A stretch of 64,000 nucleotides of DNA from NCBI GenBank assembly GCA_023091665.1, contig JALJCQ010000012.1, forward strand, positions 3,100,001 to 3,164,000, in the 5' to 3' direction. Source of the DNA: Pythium myriotylum. Taxonomy: Eukaryota > Oomycota > Peronosporomycetes > Pythiales > Pythiaceae. Below are positions 9,707 to 18,683 of this stretch, one piece after another. The position numbers and the translations under genes are program-made. How positions within the stretch are numbered: position 1 is the stretch's first letter; every line of letters begins with the position of its first letter. Under the pieces are notes generated by a model, which saw only the letters and a program-made list of their open reading frames with translations, was not told where the DNA came from and made no database searches.

Positions 9707-11101
9707 ATGGTCAAGCTCTTTCTCATCCTCGCCGTCGCCTCGACTGCCGTGCTCTCGAGCCACGTCGCCGCCGAGAGACAGACCTTCGGCATGCTGGGTG
9801 GCCCCATGCTCGCGGACCACTTTGCGAAAAAGAAGGCCATGCTCATGGGGCTCACCGGCACGGTCTCGGCGCCGAGCATCAACATGCCGTCGGTCAACGT
9901 CAACACGAACCCGTCGTCGATCAATTTCAACAACGTCATGTCGCCGCCGGGCGTGAGCGTGAACAACCAGCTGAACCCGCCGAGCGTGAATGTCAACAAC
10001 CAGGTCAACCCGCCGAGCGTCAACGTGAACAACCAGGTCAACCCGCCGAGCGTGAACGTGAACAACAACGTCTCGCCTCCCAACGTGAATGTCAATAACA
10101 ACGTCTCGCCTCCCAACGTGAACGTCAACAACAACATGGGGTCGCCCTCTGTCAACGTGAACAACAACGTCTCCCCGCCTAGCGTCAATGTCAACAACAA
10201 CATGGGCTCGCCCTCTGTTAGCGTGAACAACAACGTGAGTCCTCCGTCCGTCAACGTCAAGAACGAGATGTCGCCGCCGTCCATCAGCGTGAGCAACAAC
10301 GTCTCGCCGCCGAGCGTGACCGTCAAGAACGAGATGTCGCCACCGTCCATCAACGTGGACAACAAGGTGAGCTCACCGAGCGTGGACGTGAAGAACGAAG
10401 TGGGCTCGCCGTCGGTGAAAGTGGACAACACGGTGAGTGGTCCTGGCCCGGTGACGGTGTCGTCGACGACACCCGGGTCGAGCACGACGACCACGACGAC
10501 CACCACACCAACCGAGCCTTCAACGACGACGTCCACCACTCCTGGCACGAGCACGACGACGACGTCGACGACGCCTGGCACGAGTACGACCACGACATCG
10601 TCGTCACCGCCATCGGAGCCGACGACGACGACATCAACCACTCTTGGCACGAGCACGACGACGACGTCGACGACGCCTGGCACCAGTACGACTACGACAT
10701 CGTCGTCGCCACCTTCGGAACCGACGACGACGACATCGACGACTCCGGGCACGAGTAGCACTACCACGTCGACGACGCCCGGCACGAGCTCCACGAAGAC
10801 CAGTACGACCCCTGGTACGAGTTCTACGTCTGTGGACACGACGCCGGGAACCAGCTCGACGTCTGTGAACACGACGCCCGGCACAAGCTCGACCACAATC
10901 TCGACCACGCCAGGCACGAGCTCCACGTCTGTGAACACAACACCCGGCACGAGCTCGACGTCCGTGAGCACGACGCCTGGTACGAGCTCGACCACGATCT
11001 CGACCACGCCAGGCACGAGCACTACGTCAACGTCGACGACGCCTGGCGCTCCGAAGACGCCATGCCCGAGCAAGGGTGTGCCGCGCTCGCTCCGTGGGTA
11101 G
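9707..11101 (+). CDS. Secreted VNVNN-repeat protein with Thr/Ser mucin tail (copy A)
   Basis: 464 aa. A clear signal peptide (MVKLFLILAVASTAVLSSHVAA) is followed by about 45 unique residues (LGGPMLADHFAKKKAMLMG), then roughly 20 tandem 11-residue units of the form PPSVNVNNxVS/xMS with strict alternation of Val and Asn, then about 200 residues of STTPGTSSTT-type Thr/Ser/Pro repeats, and an ending with GAPKTPCPSKG. The Asn/Val alternation resembles a stacked beta-solenoid or adhesive surface protein, and the tail looks O-glycosylated. This is inference from composition. No enzyme motif. Related copies are at 12,074-12,296 (fragment), 21,847-22,251 (short) and 29,924-31,348. Confidence 0.75.
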   Translation: MVKLFLILAVASTAVLSSHVAAERQTFGMLGGPMLADHFAKKKAMLMGLTGTVSAPSINMPSVNVNTNPSSINFNNVMSPPGVSVNNQLNPPSVNVNNQVNPPSVNVNNQVNPPSVNVNNNVSPPNVNVNNNVSPPNVNVNNNMGSPSVNVNNNVSPPSVNVNNNMGSPSVSVNNNVSPPSVNVKNEMSPPSISVSNNVSPPSVTVKNEMSPPSINVDNKVSSPSVDVKNEVGSPSVKVDNTVSGPGPVTVSSTTPGSSTTTTTTTTPTEPSTTTSTTPGTSTTTTSTTPGTSTTTTSSSPPSEPTTTTSTTLGTSTTTTSTTPGTSTTTTSSSPPSEPTTTTSTTPGTSSTTTSTTPGTSSTKTSTTPGTSSTSVDTTPGTSSTSVNTTPGTSSTTISTTPGTSSTSVNTTPGTSSTSVSTTPGTSSTTISTTPGTSTTSTSTTPGAPKTPCPSKGVPRSLRG

Positions 11102-11809
11102 AGCTGGGCGTGCGGATCTATCTGGTGAGTCCGCCGTAGAGTGCGGCGTTTGACCACTGGAGTGTTTGTATGTGGAACAAACAAGTGGCGGCTGTGGTCG
11201 CGCGTAGATGGAATGTCAAGTCAGATTGTAGTATGTCTCTATAGAATTGGAATGAAAGTTCACGTGTTTGTCAACTTACAGTATGGCTCGAGTCAAACGT
11301 CATTTCTAGTGAATTCTTTTGATTTCACCTCTGGCGCGCTTGTTTTGTTTATAGCTAAGCGAAAGTGAAGACTCCTGATGCACAGCGGGTGCCGACCTAT
11401 GAATTGTCAACGAAGCATGCTACTCCTGTTATAATTGTGTCTTGTTTCAAGACACCTAGAAATTCTGGATGAAGGTTCTCTCCCACACATTGAGAAGTGT
11501 CTCGACACCGGTGCTTTCTGGCTCCTAGCGGCGGTCAATTTGACAATTCAAGTGAGGTCTATTAGTCTGCTCATATAGAGACCGATTACTGGCGCTAGTC
11601 GCCACCGTTAGGATTGAGCTCCCCTTCTCCAATGCTCGAGATCACGTGTAGAGGTTACGCAGGATTTTGTTTCGAATGGATACAAAGACAACCCAGCACG
11701 CGCCAAGAGAGGAGAAACACCATTGTTTGGAGCACGTGCTGCTGCTACACCGCATCTAGCACGAGAAACGGGTCCGCCGCAGTGTCAGTAGATTGAGTTG
11801 GAAACTGGT

Positions 11810-12296
11810 GACGCTGCAGCGAGTTCCCACGCGCGAGGCGGCGTGTATGGCAGTCGCAACCCGAAGATGGCGTGGTGGAGGAGAGGGATTATACTGTAAG
11901 TTGACAAACACGTTGACTCTCCTTCCAATTCTATAGAGACATACTACAATCTGACTTGACATTCCATCTACGCGCGACCACAGCCGCCACTTGTTTGTTC
12001 CACATACAAACACTCCAGTGGTCAAACGCCGCACTCTACGGCGGACTCACCAGATAGATCCGCACGCCCAGCTCTACCCACGGAGCGAGCGCGGCACACC
12101 CTTGCTCCGGCATGGCGTCTTCGGAGCGCCAGGCGTCGTCGACGTCGTCGTCGTGCTCGTGCCAGGAGTGGTGGACGTCGTCGTTGAAGGCTCGGTTGGT
12201 GTGGTGGTCGTCGTGGTCGTCGTGCTCGACCCGGGTGTCGTCGACGACACCGTCACCGGGCCAGGACCACTCACCGTGTTGTCCACTTTCATATGA
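11810..12296 (-). pseudogene. Truncated 3' end of the VNVNN-repeat gene (copy A')
   Basis: On the minus strand this matches the last part of copy A: VKVDNTVSGPGPVTVSS, a shortened Thr-rich stretch and the terminal KGVPRSLRG, plus the 3' flank. It starts abruptly at 12,296 where a CATATGAATT sequence begins, so the signal peptide and all repeats are missing. Its 3' flank (11,810-11,890) matches that of the short copy at 21.8 kb rather than copy A, which shows two flank types in this family. Confidence 0.75.
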
Positions 12297-12860
12297 ATTG
12301 AGACGACATCTTGAAAGATTCGGCAATTAGAAGCTCTGTGGATGTATGGGGTGTAACGAATCGCGAAGTAAAAATGACGGGAATTTTATAGCTAATTATG
12401 AGTCCTGTGGGGTTTCTCGGTTATTTTCGCTGATCAGTTTCGACATGCGATGGTGTTGGCTCAGAACGTCTATGGGGTTCAATTCTAGCATCGGACAAGA
12501 TGGTCACGGCAGAAACTGCATCATGCTGGAATAGGGGTGGGATGCTGCGATCATGTGCTGGTGTGCGATCATGTGCTGGTGTGGCCTTATGGGGTGGACG
12601 GTGTGGTCTTATCGGGGGTTTTCATATGAATTACGACGCGATCTTGAAATCTTCGGCAATTAGTAGCTCAGTAAGTCCATGAGATCCAGCAGTTCGAGGG
12701 AAAAAATGACGGAAATTTTATGGCTAGTATTGAGTCCTATGGGGCTTCTCGGTTATTTTCGTTGGTACGTCTCAGCATATGATGGCGTTGGCTCAGAACG
12801 TCTATGGGTTTCAATTCCAGGATCAGACGAAATAGACGTGGCAGTTGCTCCAGCAATGAC
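12288..12860. repeat. Two diverged direct copies of a ~230 bp module
   Basis: 12,290-12,515 and 12,620-12,845 align with scattered substitutions: both start CATATGAATT, both carry AAAAATGACGG.AATTTTAT, GAGTCCT.TGGGG.TTCTCGGTTATTTTCG in part, and TTGGCTCAGAACGTCTATGG. One frame reads GLLGYFRWYVSAYDG, which looks like the segment after the RT domain of a Ty3/gypsy polyprotein. Between them is a short tandem pair (GATCATGTGCTGGTGTGC, 12,549-12,586). I read this as degenerate retroelement sequence. Confidence 0.5.
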
Positions 12861-13122
12861 AACATGATCTGGGCGGGATAGAGCACCTGCAAGGAATCGT
12901 TGGAAGCTTTGGAAGTGTAACGATTCGTTGCAGATTGGCTGTAGATGATTGGCTGGGCGTCCGATTCGTTGCAGAGGACGGGTTTGTCGGCGAAGGCCAA
13001 CAGCAACTATGCAAGAAAGGATGCCTTCTCAATAATCTCAAAAACACCCACAAAGACTTTCGTCTCCGGTGCGTTTCCAGCCGCTGTCCTCCAAACACCT
13101 ATCACTACACTGATCTCATCAG

Positions 13123-14937
13123 CTATTTTTGCTTCTGCCTTTTCGACCGTCCACTCGATTTTTGTTGTCTCAAGTATTGTTGCTCCAGCTGACAAAGCTG
13201 CTCAAGGGCTGCAACTGCCGTGGGTCTTTGCGATGGATCAGGATGCAACAGCAAATCCTCGAACTGTGATCGCTCTCCACCTTTGTCGTACCAACTCGCG
13301 TGCACGCTTCCGCACGTTCGAATCAACAGTCCGACTGACCAAATGTCCACGGCCGTCGAATGGCTTTCACTGGCAAAGATCTCGGGGGCATGTTCCTCTC
13401 GATTCAAGTGGTTACCACTGGAAGAAACCTGAGGACTTGGTGCGGCATCCATGAAATCAATGAGAAACCACGAGTTGTCTTCACGATTTTGAATAACATT
13501 CGCCCATCGAATATCCCGATGCATCCACGAAGCAGCATGCAACTTCACCAATGCTTGCAATACATTTGCTAGCACGTGAAATAATTCGCCAAGATTTGCT
13601 GGTCTTACTTCTCGACCACGTGGCTTGAACACCAATCGCTTTGCATTGTGGTCTGCATGATCCAGACGATCAACGTTCGGGATAGTGTGCTCTTCCAACA
13701 CCCTGTATACCACTTGAACATGGTCTTTTGCTTGTTGATATAGCGCTGTGGGGAAACACTTGACAACGCGGTCTGGCTCAAGAAGTACCTTGATCCCTTG
13801 ATCTCGAATTAACTTCTTGTATTCATCTCGGGCGCTCTCTGGGCACAAACTCGCAAGGCTTCGCAACAATCGCGCGACGTTCAGAATTGCCAGCAGCAAA
13901 CTAAAACGTCCTTCCAAATGTTTAAGATCATATACTCCCAACTCAATTGCGTCCACGCCGTCGTGCGCATGAGTAATAGCATACAATCTGGCTTCATAGC
14001 CAACGGCTGCGTATCCGAACAAATATGGAGCGTCACCATAGCTCCAAATTAGCTTGTGAAATAACTCGCGCCGCGGCGTGTCAATCTGCTCCCCAGGGGC
14101 CTTTTCCTCACCACGAAAGACGCACACAGAATCCACAATGAACAGGTAGTCGGGGCGATTTGATCCTGTTGAAGCTGATCGACTTGAATTTCGATCGCTC
14201 TTGCCGATGCCGATGAAGTTCAATACGTGGCAGATCAAGTCATCCCAAAACGAGACGAACGAATACTCTGTGTCACCAGGATCCACGGAGACGACTACAC
14301 GATATCCAATCTGGTTCAAAAATTCCACACAAGGCTCTGAGTTCGCGACTCGAAATATCTTGTCCATCAGCTCATACGATGGAGTCTTCATTTTGCTTAT
14401 CCAGCTCTTTTGGATTCGCTCGTGGAGAGTAATCTTCACTGGTAGCTCATGTTTGATGAACTCGTCCAGCTCTCCGACAAGTGGTAAATTATGCGATGCA
14501 ATCTGGCTATTGCGGAAGTCGCTTAACCATTTGGCTGTCCAACCTTCGTCAATTGGCGGCATCAAGTCGACTTGGTCCGGCTGAGGCGGACATTCCACTA
14601 GCACATGAATGTCATCTTCGGCTCGCTCGAATGTCTTGCTGAAGTATGCATCGTTGTTGAGGTTCCGAGTCTCCTTCAACAGCAGTTCTCTGCGCATGAG
14701 ATTCTTGATTCGATCGGAGATCTCTCCGTTCTTCAACTTCTCGAGCTCATCGTCCTGTAAGTTCAGCCAGGTGTCGCCCTCCCGCGCGAGATACAGCTTT
14801 AACTCGCTCGCAGGGAAGCCGTAGCCTTGCTTCTCCTTGATCTTGTCCTTCAGATCATCGACCGTCTCGCTGATGTCAATGTCTACAGAGAAGACGCTCC
14901 CGACGCCAACGACCGCGCAGAACAGCTTCACAACCAT
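13123..14937 (-). CDS. Crinkler (CRN) family effector with a protein-kinase-like C-terminal domain
   Basis: About 604 aa from the ATG at 14,937; an in-frame ATG at 14,979 lies 14 codons upstream. The N-terminus (VVKLFCAVVGVGSVFSVDI) is a CRN header with a ubiquitin-like start, then ELKLYLARE at the LFLAK position and DDIHVLVECP at the HVLV-P position that closes the header. The C-terminal 180 residues hold a kinase fold: a lid segment, then WMHRDIRWANVI (catalytic loop with HRD and Asn) and FLIDFMDAA (metal-binding loop with DFM instead of DFG), then a VDIWSVGLLI helix. CRN proteins are host-targeted effectors in oomycetes. CRN kinases of the CRN8 type are known, and the same architecture is inferred here. 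No signal peptide is certain, which is common in CRNs. It sits inside the inverted-repeat loop, next to the viral block. Confidence 0.82.
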   Translation of the reverse strand: MVVKLFCAVVGVGSVFSVDIDISETVDDLKDKIKEKQGYGFPASELKLYLAREGDTWLNLQDDELEKLKNGEISDRIKNLMRRELLLKETRNLNNDAYFSKTFERAEDDIHVLVECPPQPDQVDLMPPIDEGWTAKWLSDFRNSQIASHNLPLVGELDEFIKHELPVKITLHERIQKSWISKMKTPSYELMDKIFRVANSEPCVEFLNQIGYRVVVSVDPGDTEYSFVSFWDDLICHVLNFIGIGKSDRNSSRSASTGSNRPDYLFIVDSVCVFRGEEKAPGEQIDTPRRELFHKLIWSYGDAPYLFGYAAVGYEARLYAITHAHDGVDAIELGVYDLKHLEGRFSLLLAILNVARLLRSLASLCPESARDEYKKLIRDQGIKVLLEPDRVVKCFPTALYQQAKDHVQVVYRVLEEHTIPNVDRLDHADHNAKRLVFKPRGREVRPANLGELFHVLANVLQALVKLHAASWMHRDIRWANVIQNREDNSWFLIDFMDAAPSPQVSSSGNHLNREEHAPEIFASESHSTAVDIWSVGLLIRTCGSVHASWYDKGGERSQFEDLLLHPDPSQRPTAVAALEQLCQLEQQYLRQQKSSGRSKRQKQK

Positions 14938-14979
14938 GTTTCTTCTTGTCGAATGGCAGAATGTTCTCTTTCTCAGCAC

Positions 14980-15044
14980 AATTCATTTTTGCAATTCATT
15001 ATCTCAATTCGTTATCTCAATTCATTTCACAATTCATTGGGGCA
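14980..15044. repeat. Short direct repeats of CAATTCATT upstream of the CRN gene
   Basis: Five near-copies of CAATTCATT/CAATTCGTT spaced 12-14 bp apart lie 40-105 bp upstream of the CRN start. They mark the transition from GC-rich host sequence to the AT-rich viral block. They could be promoter elements of the CRN gene. Confidence 0.5.
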
Positions 15045-15118
15045 CCTTGCTGGTTGTGCGGCGCTGTATTGTTCTGATTTGTTCTAATTTGTGTTTTTCT
15101 GGTTTATATCTATCTAAT

Positions 15119-15145
15119 ATTTCTTTTTTTACGTAAAAAAAAGAA
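15119..15145. terminator. T-run/A-run near-palindrome
   Basis: TTC plus seven T, ACGT, then eight A plus GAA forms an almost perfect palindrome at the left margin of the viral block. It could be a bidirectional terminator or an element boundary. No experiment-like evidence is visible. Confidence 0.35.
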
Positions 15146-15235
15146 TTAATATATAGAGTCTAAAGAGCCCCAGAGGAGAGAAGAGAGCAGGCCCAAAAGG
15201 CCCACATATGGCCCAAAAATAAATAGGATTTGAAA

Positions 15236-15390
15236 AAATATCAACATACTTCTAAGGACAGAAGATGAACACCCATATTGTCCAGTTTAACACGACTTTT
15301 CTCCAACCACAGCAACCCACACACCGCGTAAACACCGTAGATCTCGTAAAAAGTCGTGAAAACTGGTGATTTAGAACTATGTTGATATTT
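15236..15390. repeat. Nested imperfect inverted repeat (long stem-loop)
   Basis: AAATATCAACATA at 15,236-15,248 pairs perfectly with 15,378-15,390. Inside it, 15,282-15,300 (CCAGTTT.ACACGACTTTT) pairs with 15,348-15,366 with one mismatch. The loop of about 47 nt is GC-richer. It lies downstream of the minus-strand gene at 15,505, so it may be a terminator, or a terminal or origin structure of the viral element. Confidence 0.55.
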
Positions 15391-15504
15391 CTCTGGAAAC
15401 CATCTGAAAACCGGGCAAAATGTGGTCCTTTTGGACCTATCTCAATCTGAAGTACTAAGTATTATAACACACATTATCTACAAAAAAACATACTTGCGCT
15501 CAAT

Positions 15505-16164
15505 TCAAATGTTCGGGGCTTCATCCTGTTTTTCTTCTTTGAATTTATATCCGATTAGAACATTACGAGCCTTGAAGGTTTGTGAGAGCTTTAGAACTTC
15601 CTTATAGAAAAATTTTAGAGTGTGATGACTACAAATGAGATTGATGAACCATCTGTAGTTTTGACTACGCTTGTCGGCTTTGCTGAGGTTCTCGTAAAGA
15701 TAGCTGCGCTTGTAGATCTCAAAAACATCTTTCAGGCTAACATAATCTTTCTTGTCATCAGACCGCTGGAATTCAGAATCAAACCACGGGGTGAACTGGT
15801 CAGACTCAGTCCGATACCGAGTAGAAACCTCTTTTACAGAATCAGGAACCTCTACTGGTTGTTCTTCATGCTTCAGCGAATCATCAATTTTGACTTCTAG
15901 GCTTGCAATTCGATCTTTCAGCTGATCTATCTGCTTTTCGTAGCTCTTGTTAAGTTCTGAGATTGTTGAAATAAATACCTCAGTTTGTTTCTCGTGATGC
16001 CTCTGATTGAGGTAATTACTAAACTGTTGCTGCAAGAAACTGATTCTGCTCAATACTAGTTTCAAACCATCATCATTCAATAGTTTAACATCGACATTTT
16101 CTACAGGAACATGGGGTTCATCTTCTTGGATAGTCAGTTGTTGTCTTCGGTTTCTGTACAACAT
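15505..16164 (-). CDS. PLV protein: coiled coil plus basic C-terminal domain, possibly DNA-binding
   Basis: 219 aa. Residues 35-100 form a likely coiled coil (LQQQFSNYLNQRHHEKQ..., KQIDQLKDRIASLEVKI). The last 85 residues (YVSLKDVFEIYKRSYLYENL..., KARNVLIGYKF) resemble the small helical domain at the end of D5-like viral primase-helicases ('sLkdlf..y...r....iGyrl'), but no primase or helicase motif is present. Role not known. A structural or DNA-binding accessory is a guess. It is on the same strand as the next two genes. Confidence 0.6.
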   Translation of the reverse strand: MLYRNRRQQLTIQEDEPHVPVENVDVKLLNDDGLKLVLSRISFLQQQFSNYLNQRHHEKQTEVFISTISELNKSYEKQIDQLKDRIASLEVKIDDSLKHEEQPVEVPDSVKEVSTRYRTESDQFTPWFDSEFQRSDDKKDYVSLKDVFEIYKRSYLYENLSKADKRSQNYRWFINLICSHHTLKFFYKEVLKLSQTFKARNVLIGYKFKEEKQDEAPNI

Positions 16165-16224
16165 CTTTGGTTATCGTAAAACCAAGATATCTATATTAAT
16201 GTAAAAAAATACATTACAGCATTA

Positions 16225-16698
16225 TTATAATTCAATGTTCTTGTTATAGTGTGTTTTCTGCACAACCTTGATGTAAGTATTTGCATCTTGACTATACAGC
16301 TTTTTGTATTTGAAGAATCCAGTAAAACACATAAACTTATCTTCATCTTCGTGAGTACCATATGGACTTGTGATGACTATATACGATTTGCCATTGAGAT
16401 AACATTCAGTATGATCAATACAATTCCAATAAACACCATTTTTTAATTCAAAGATACTTGCACTTAGCTTCTTTGGTAAAAATTGCTTCTGAATGCCAAA
16501 TTCCTTAACAAATTCATTTCTATTGTTAATGATTTCTTCGTCACACTTGCCATCGAATCTTCCCCAGTAGACATTAGCATAGATTCTAGGATACTTAGTT
16601 AATTCACAATACTTCATGATTACCATATATACTAGATATAACATTTCTCTAAATGAACACAGTCTTAAAAAAATAATTATACATCTTATATGGATCAT
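16225..16698 (-). CDS. Hypothetical PLV protein
   Basis: Up to 157 aa. The first 24 residues are hydrophobic and may be non-coding; the ATG at 16,617 (MKYCELTKYPRI) is a likely start, giving about 130 aa. The ORF ends just upstream of the next gene's stop region and lies between the capsid gene and the coiled-coil gene, all on one strand. Aromatic-rich, with YWGRFDG and YWNCIDHTECY segments. Not recognised. Confidence 0.5.
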   Translation of the reverse strand: MIHIRCIIIFLRLCSFREMLYLVYMVIMKYCELTKYPRIYANVYWGRFDGKCDEEIINNRNEFVKEFGIQKQFLPKKLSASIFELKNGVYWNCIDHTECYLNGKSYIVITSPYGTHEDEDKFMCFTGFFKYKKLYSQDANTYIKVVQKTHYNKNIEL

Positions 16699-16704
16699 TA
16701 TAGT

Positions 16705-18561
16705 TTAATCATAGTCCACGATTTCACCTGTGAGACGATCTACACTTAGACTACGACCGTAGATGATGAGACATAAATAATTCGTGCCTTGAGTGCAATT
16801 GTTAACACCGCTGATTAAAACAGACTGTGGTACTTCAGGGTTGGTTACTCGCGAACAATCAGCAAGTAGAACACGTTGTACATTTGACCATTTAGTGAAA
16901 TCTACTAAACCATTGGAAATTTCATGCGAGAGGTTACCATTGATCGCAGCAATCTTACTGAATTCATCAAAGAAGCTTTCATAATCGTAATCAATAGTCT
17001 TGTTGAAGATGTTTTCATTACCAATTTGAATCTGGAAGTTACGAACACTAGCACCAGGCTGGCATGTCCAAGGGGCAGAATCGAACGGCGAAGCGAACTG
17101 TTGAGTTAAGTTAGCACTAGCATTACTGAAATGGCCGCTGCTCGTCTCAGCAAAAGGAATGAGAGCAACGTATTTGATGCTCTTGAGGGATGCCGAGAGC
17201 TGGAACGAAAATGCTACGTTCTGCTGCGTCGTGCTTACACCAACACCAGCTTTTTGAGTAAAGTACTGAGCATAGCAGTCAAGGTAGTTAACTTTCTTAA
17301 TTGGTTTTTGAACAATCTGCGAAGGATTCGCAATGTCATAGAAAGGAATATAGAGACGACTTGTTGTGAACGGGAAGATCTGACCAGATGTTGATAGAGT
17401 AGTTAGAGAGTTCTGTAAAGGTCCAAAAGCAACACGAAGCGAGCCTGAAGTAGCATTAGGAACACCATTCATTGGGTTGCCAGCAGCTGCAGAAGCAATC
17501 ATAACAGGAACCGTAGTACCAGATGTTAAAGTAGTGCTTGCGAGCGACATAGCATTCGAGGCACCAGTGGTAACATCAACGTAACCTTGGTTAACACGGA
17601 GTTTAATCTTGATCTGCGGGTTGGCAATTAGATCTAATTCCTTGAAAATTGGGTGTAAATCAATAAGACGAATGTTGAGCATATGGTACCATGTACCCGC
17701 AATGCCACCAGCAGCGGCAGCGGAAGCAGTGTTCACGAAGCCACCCTTAGCATTCTGTTGGACCATAGAGAGAAGACCCCCAGATCGAGTTGTCATCCAT
17801 CCGTATGGGTTCGTAGCAGTTAAAGTAGTACCATCAGTGCTTGTAGCAACTTGGTCAGGGTTGTTGTATAAACGACTAATGAAACCGGTATTGTAAGGAG
17901 GTGAGGTACCAGTAGATTCAGGAACAAGGCCAGTAGCAACTGTGGACGCGACATTGGTCGTGTTGTTTAGATAACCATCACCCCAAGCGGTAGCAGCAGC
18001 ATTGCCACCAGATTGAGCAAAGAGGACTGAAGTTGAATCATCTGAAGCTAAGAACGAATCAGCGCCACGTTTGACAACATCGGTAGAGCTCCATTCAGTC
18101 ATCGCACGAAGATTGTTCCAGTAGAGCTTGTAGTCATTATCAGTGATGATCGATTTACCATTAAGTTCTACCGAGAGCGAGTCAATAACATTCCAGACGC
18201 CACACTTGAGACCAACTGCATATTTAGGGACTACAGCACCAAGAGCAGACGCTCCTGTGTTCTTCATGGTTACAACATATGGAAGAGTAATATAAGCATC
18301 ACGAAGACTACCAAAGCCGGTAGAGCCATTTAATTGACTTTTTTTTTCTTTTTTTTTTTGTTGTATTACGGGAGCTTACATCAAGTGTCCGCCATTTAAT
18401 TGACTTGTAGCATCAATAGTAATAACACCCGACTGGTATGAGCCATTAGAGTTATCAACACAGTGAATAACACGCTTATCCTTGGAGATCGAGACTACAG
18501 GATCAGGAGATACACTGCAGTCGTGGAGGAACTGATCGGCTAGTTGAGTTGAATCTGTCAT
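16705..18561 (-). CDS. PLV major capsid protein (double jelly-roll), interrupted near its N-terminus
   Basis: The main open frame (18,267-16,705, 520 aa) is Gly/Ser/Thr/Asn-rich with beta-strand alternation. It begins with the PLV/virophage-type block NVIDSLSVELNGKSIITDND and continues with the long loops and late strands typical of double jelly-roll capsid proteins. The conserved first strand (SGVITIDATSQLNG) lies upstream in the same phase at 18,561-18,376 and is separated by a 66-bp insertion that brings a TAA stop. Without the insertion the frame is continuous, about 600 aa, normal for the family. The protein would form the pseudo-hexameric trimers of the icosahedral shell. As the locus stands it would give a truncated product unless the insert is spliced. 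Confidence 0.85.
18325..18406 (-). mobile_element. Poly(A)-tailed 50-bp retroposed insert with 16-bp target duplication in the capsid gene
   Basis: GCCATTTAATTGACTT occurs at 18,325-18,340 and again at 18,391-18,406. Read on the minus strand, the 50 bp between are a short unique sequence (GGACACTTGATGTAAGCTCC...) ending in a run of about 20 A with one G. Long direct repeats plus a 3' poly(A) are the mark of LINE-type target-primed reverse transcription. Net insertion is 66 bp, so the phase is kept but an in-frame TAA is introduced. A GTAAGC...AG pair inside could alternatively be read as a 42-nt intron. Confidence 0.75.
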
Positions 18562-18571
18562 TGTTTATTCT

Positions 18572-18674
18572 GTTTCAAATTAATTTGAAACTACTGTTAT
18601 ATATCTTTTGTTTTATATTTTCTTTATTCTTAAAAATATAAAACGACTAACGAACGTAGTATATATACTACGTT
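18572..18674. promoter_or_regulatory. Divergent promoter with two perfect palindromes between capsid and protease genes
   Basis: The 122-bp spacer between the divergent MCP and protease genes holds GTTTCAAATTAATTTGAAAC (18,572-18,591), 11 bp before the MCP start, and a 22-bp perfect palindrome centred on TATATA (18,653-18,674), 9 bp before the protease start. Such symmetric sites could bind a viral transcription factor, or act as RNA hairpins in the two 5' leaders. Confidence 0.5.
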
Positions 18675-18683
18675 GAAGATATC

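Larger units (their letters stand above)
9275..11645 (+). repeat. Left arm of a ~2.4 kb inverted repeat
   Basis: This segment matches the reverse complement of 29,380-31,780. Matching starts at the GCGCCC near 9275-9280 and stops at the ATCAC at 11,641-11,645; flanks then diverge. The arm includes the promoter, a complete secreted-protein gene, its 3' region, and at 11,605-11,645 the last codons (minus strand) of the LINE reverse-transcriptase ORF that is longer in the right arm. Differences between arms are small indels and substitutions, for example around 11,250 and within the VNVNN repeats. Confidence 0.85.

Noticed and set aside
9643..11184. 513-aa minus-strand ORF of VDVVVLVPGVV-type repeats opposite the secreted gene, and its twin at 29,841-31,412
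   Set aside because: It is the mirror of the VNVNN/TTPGTS repeats on the other strand. Repeats without stops give long shadow frames. The plus frame has the signal peptide and promoter.
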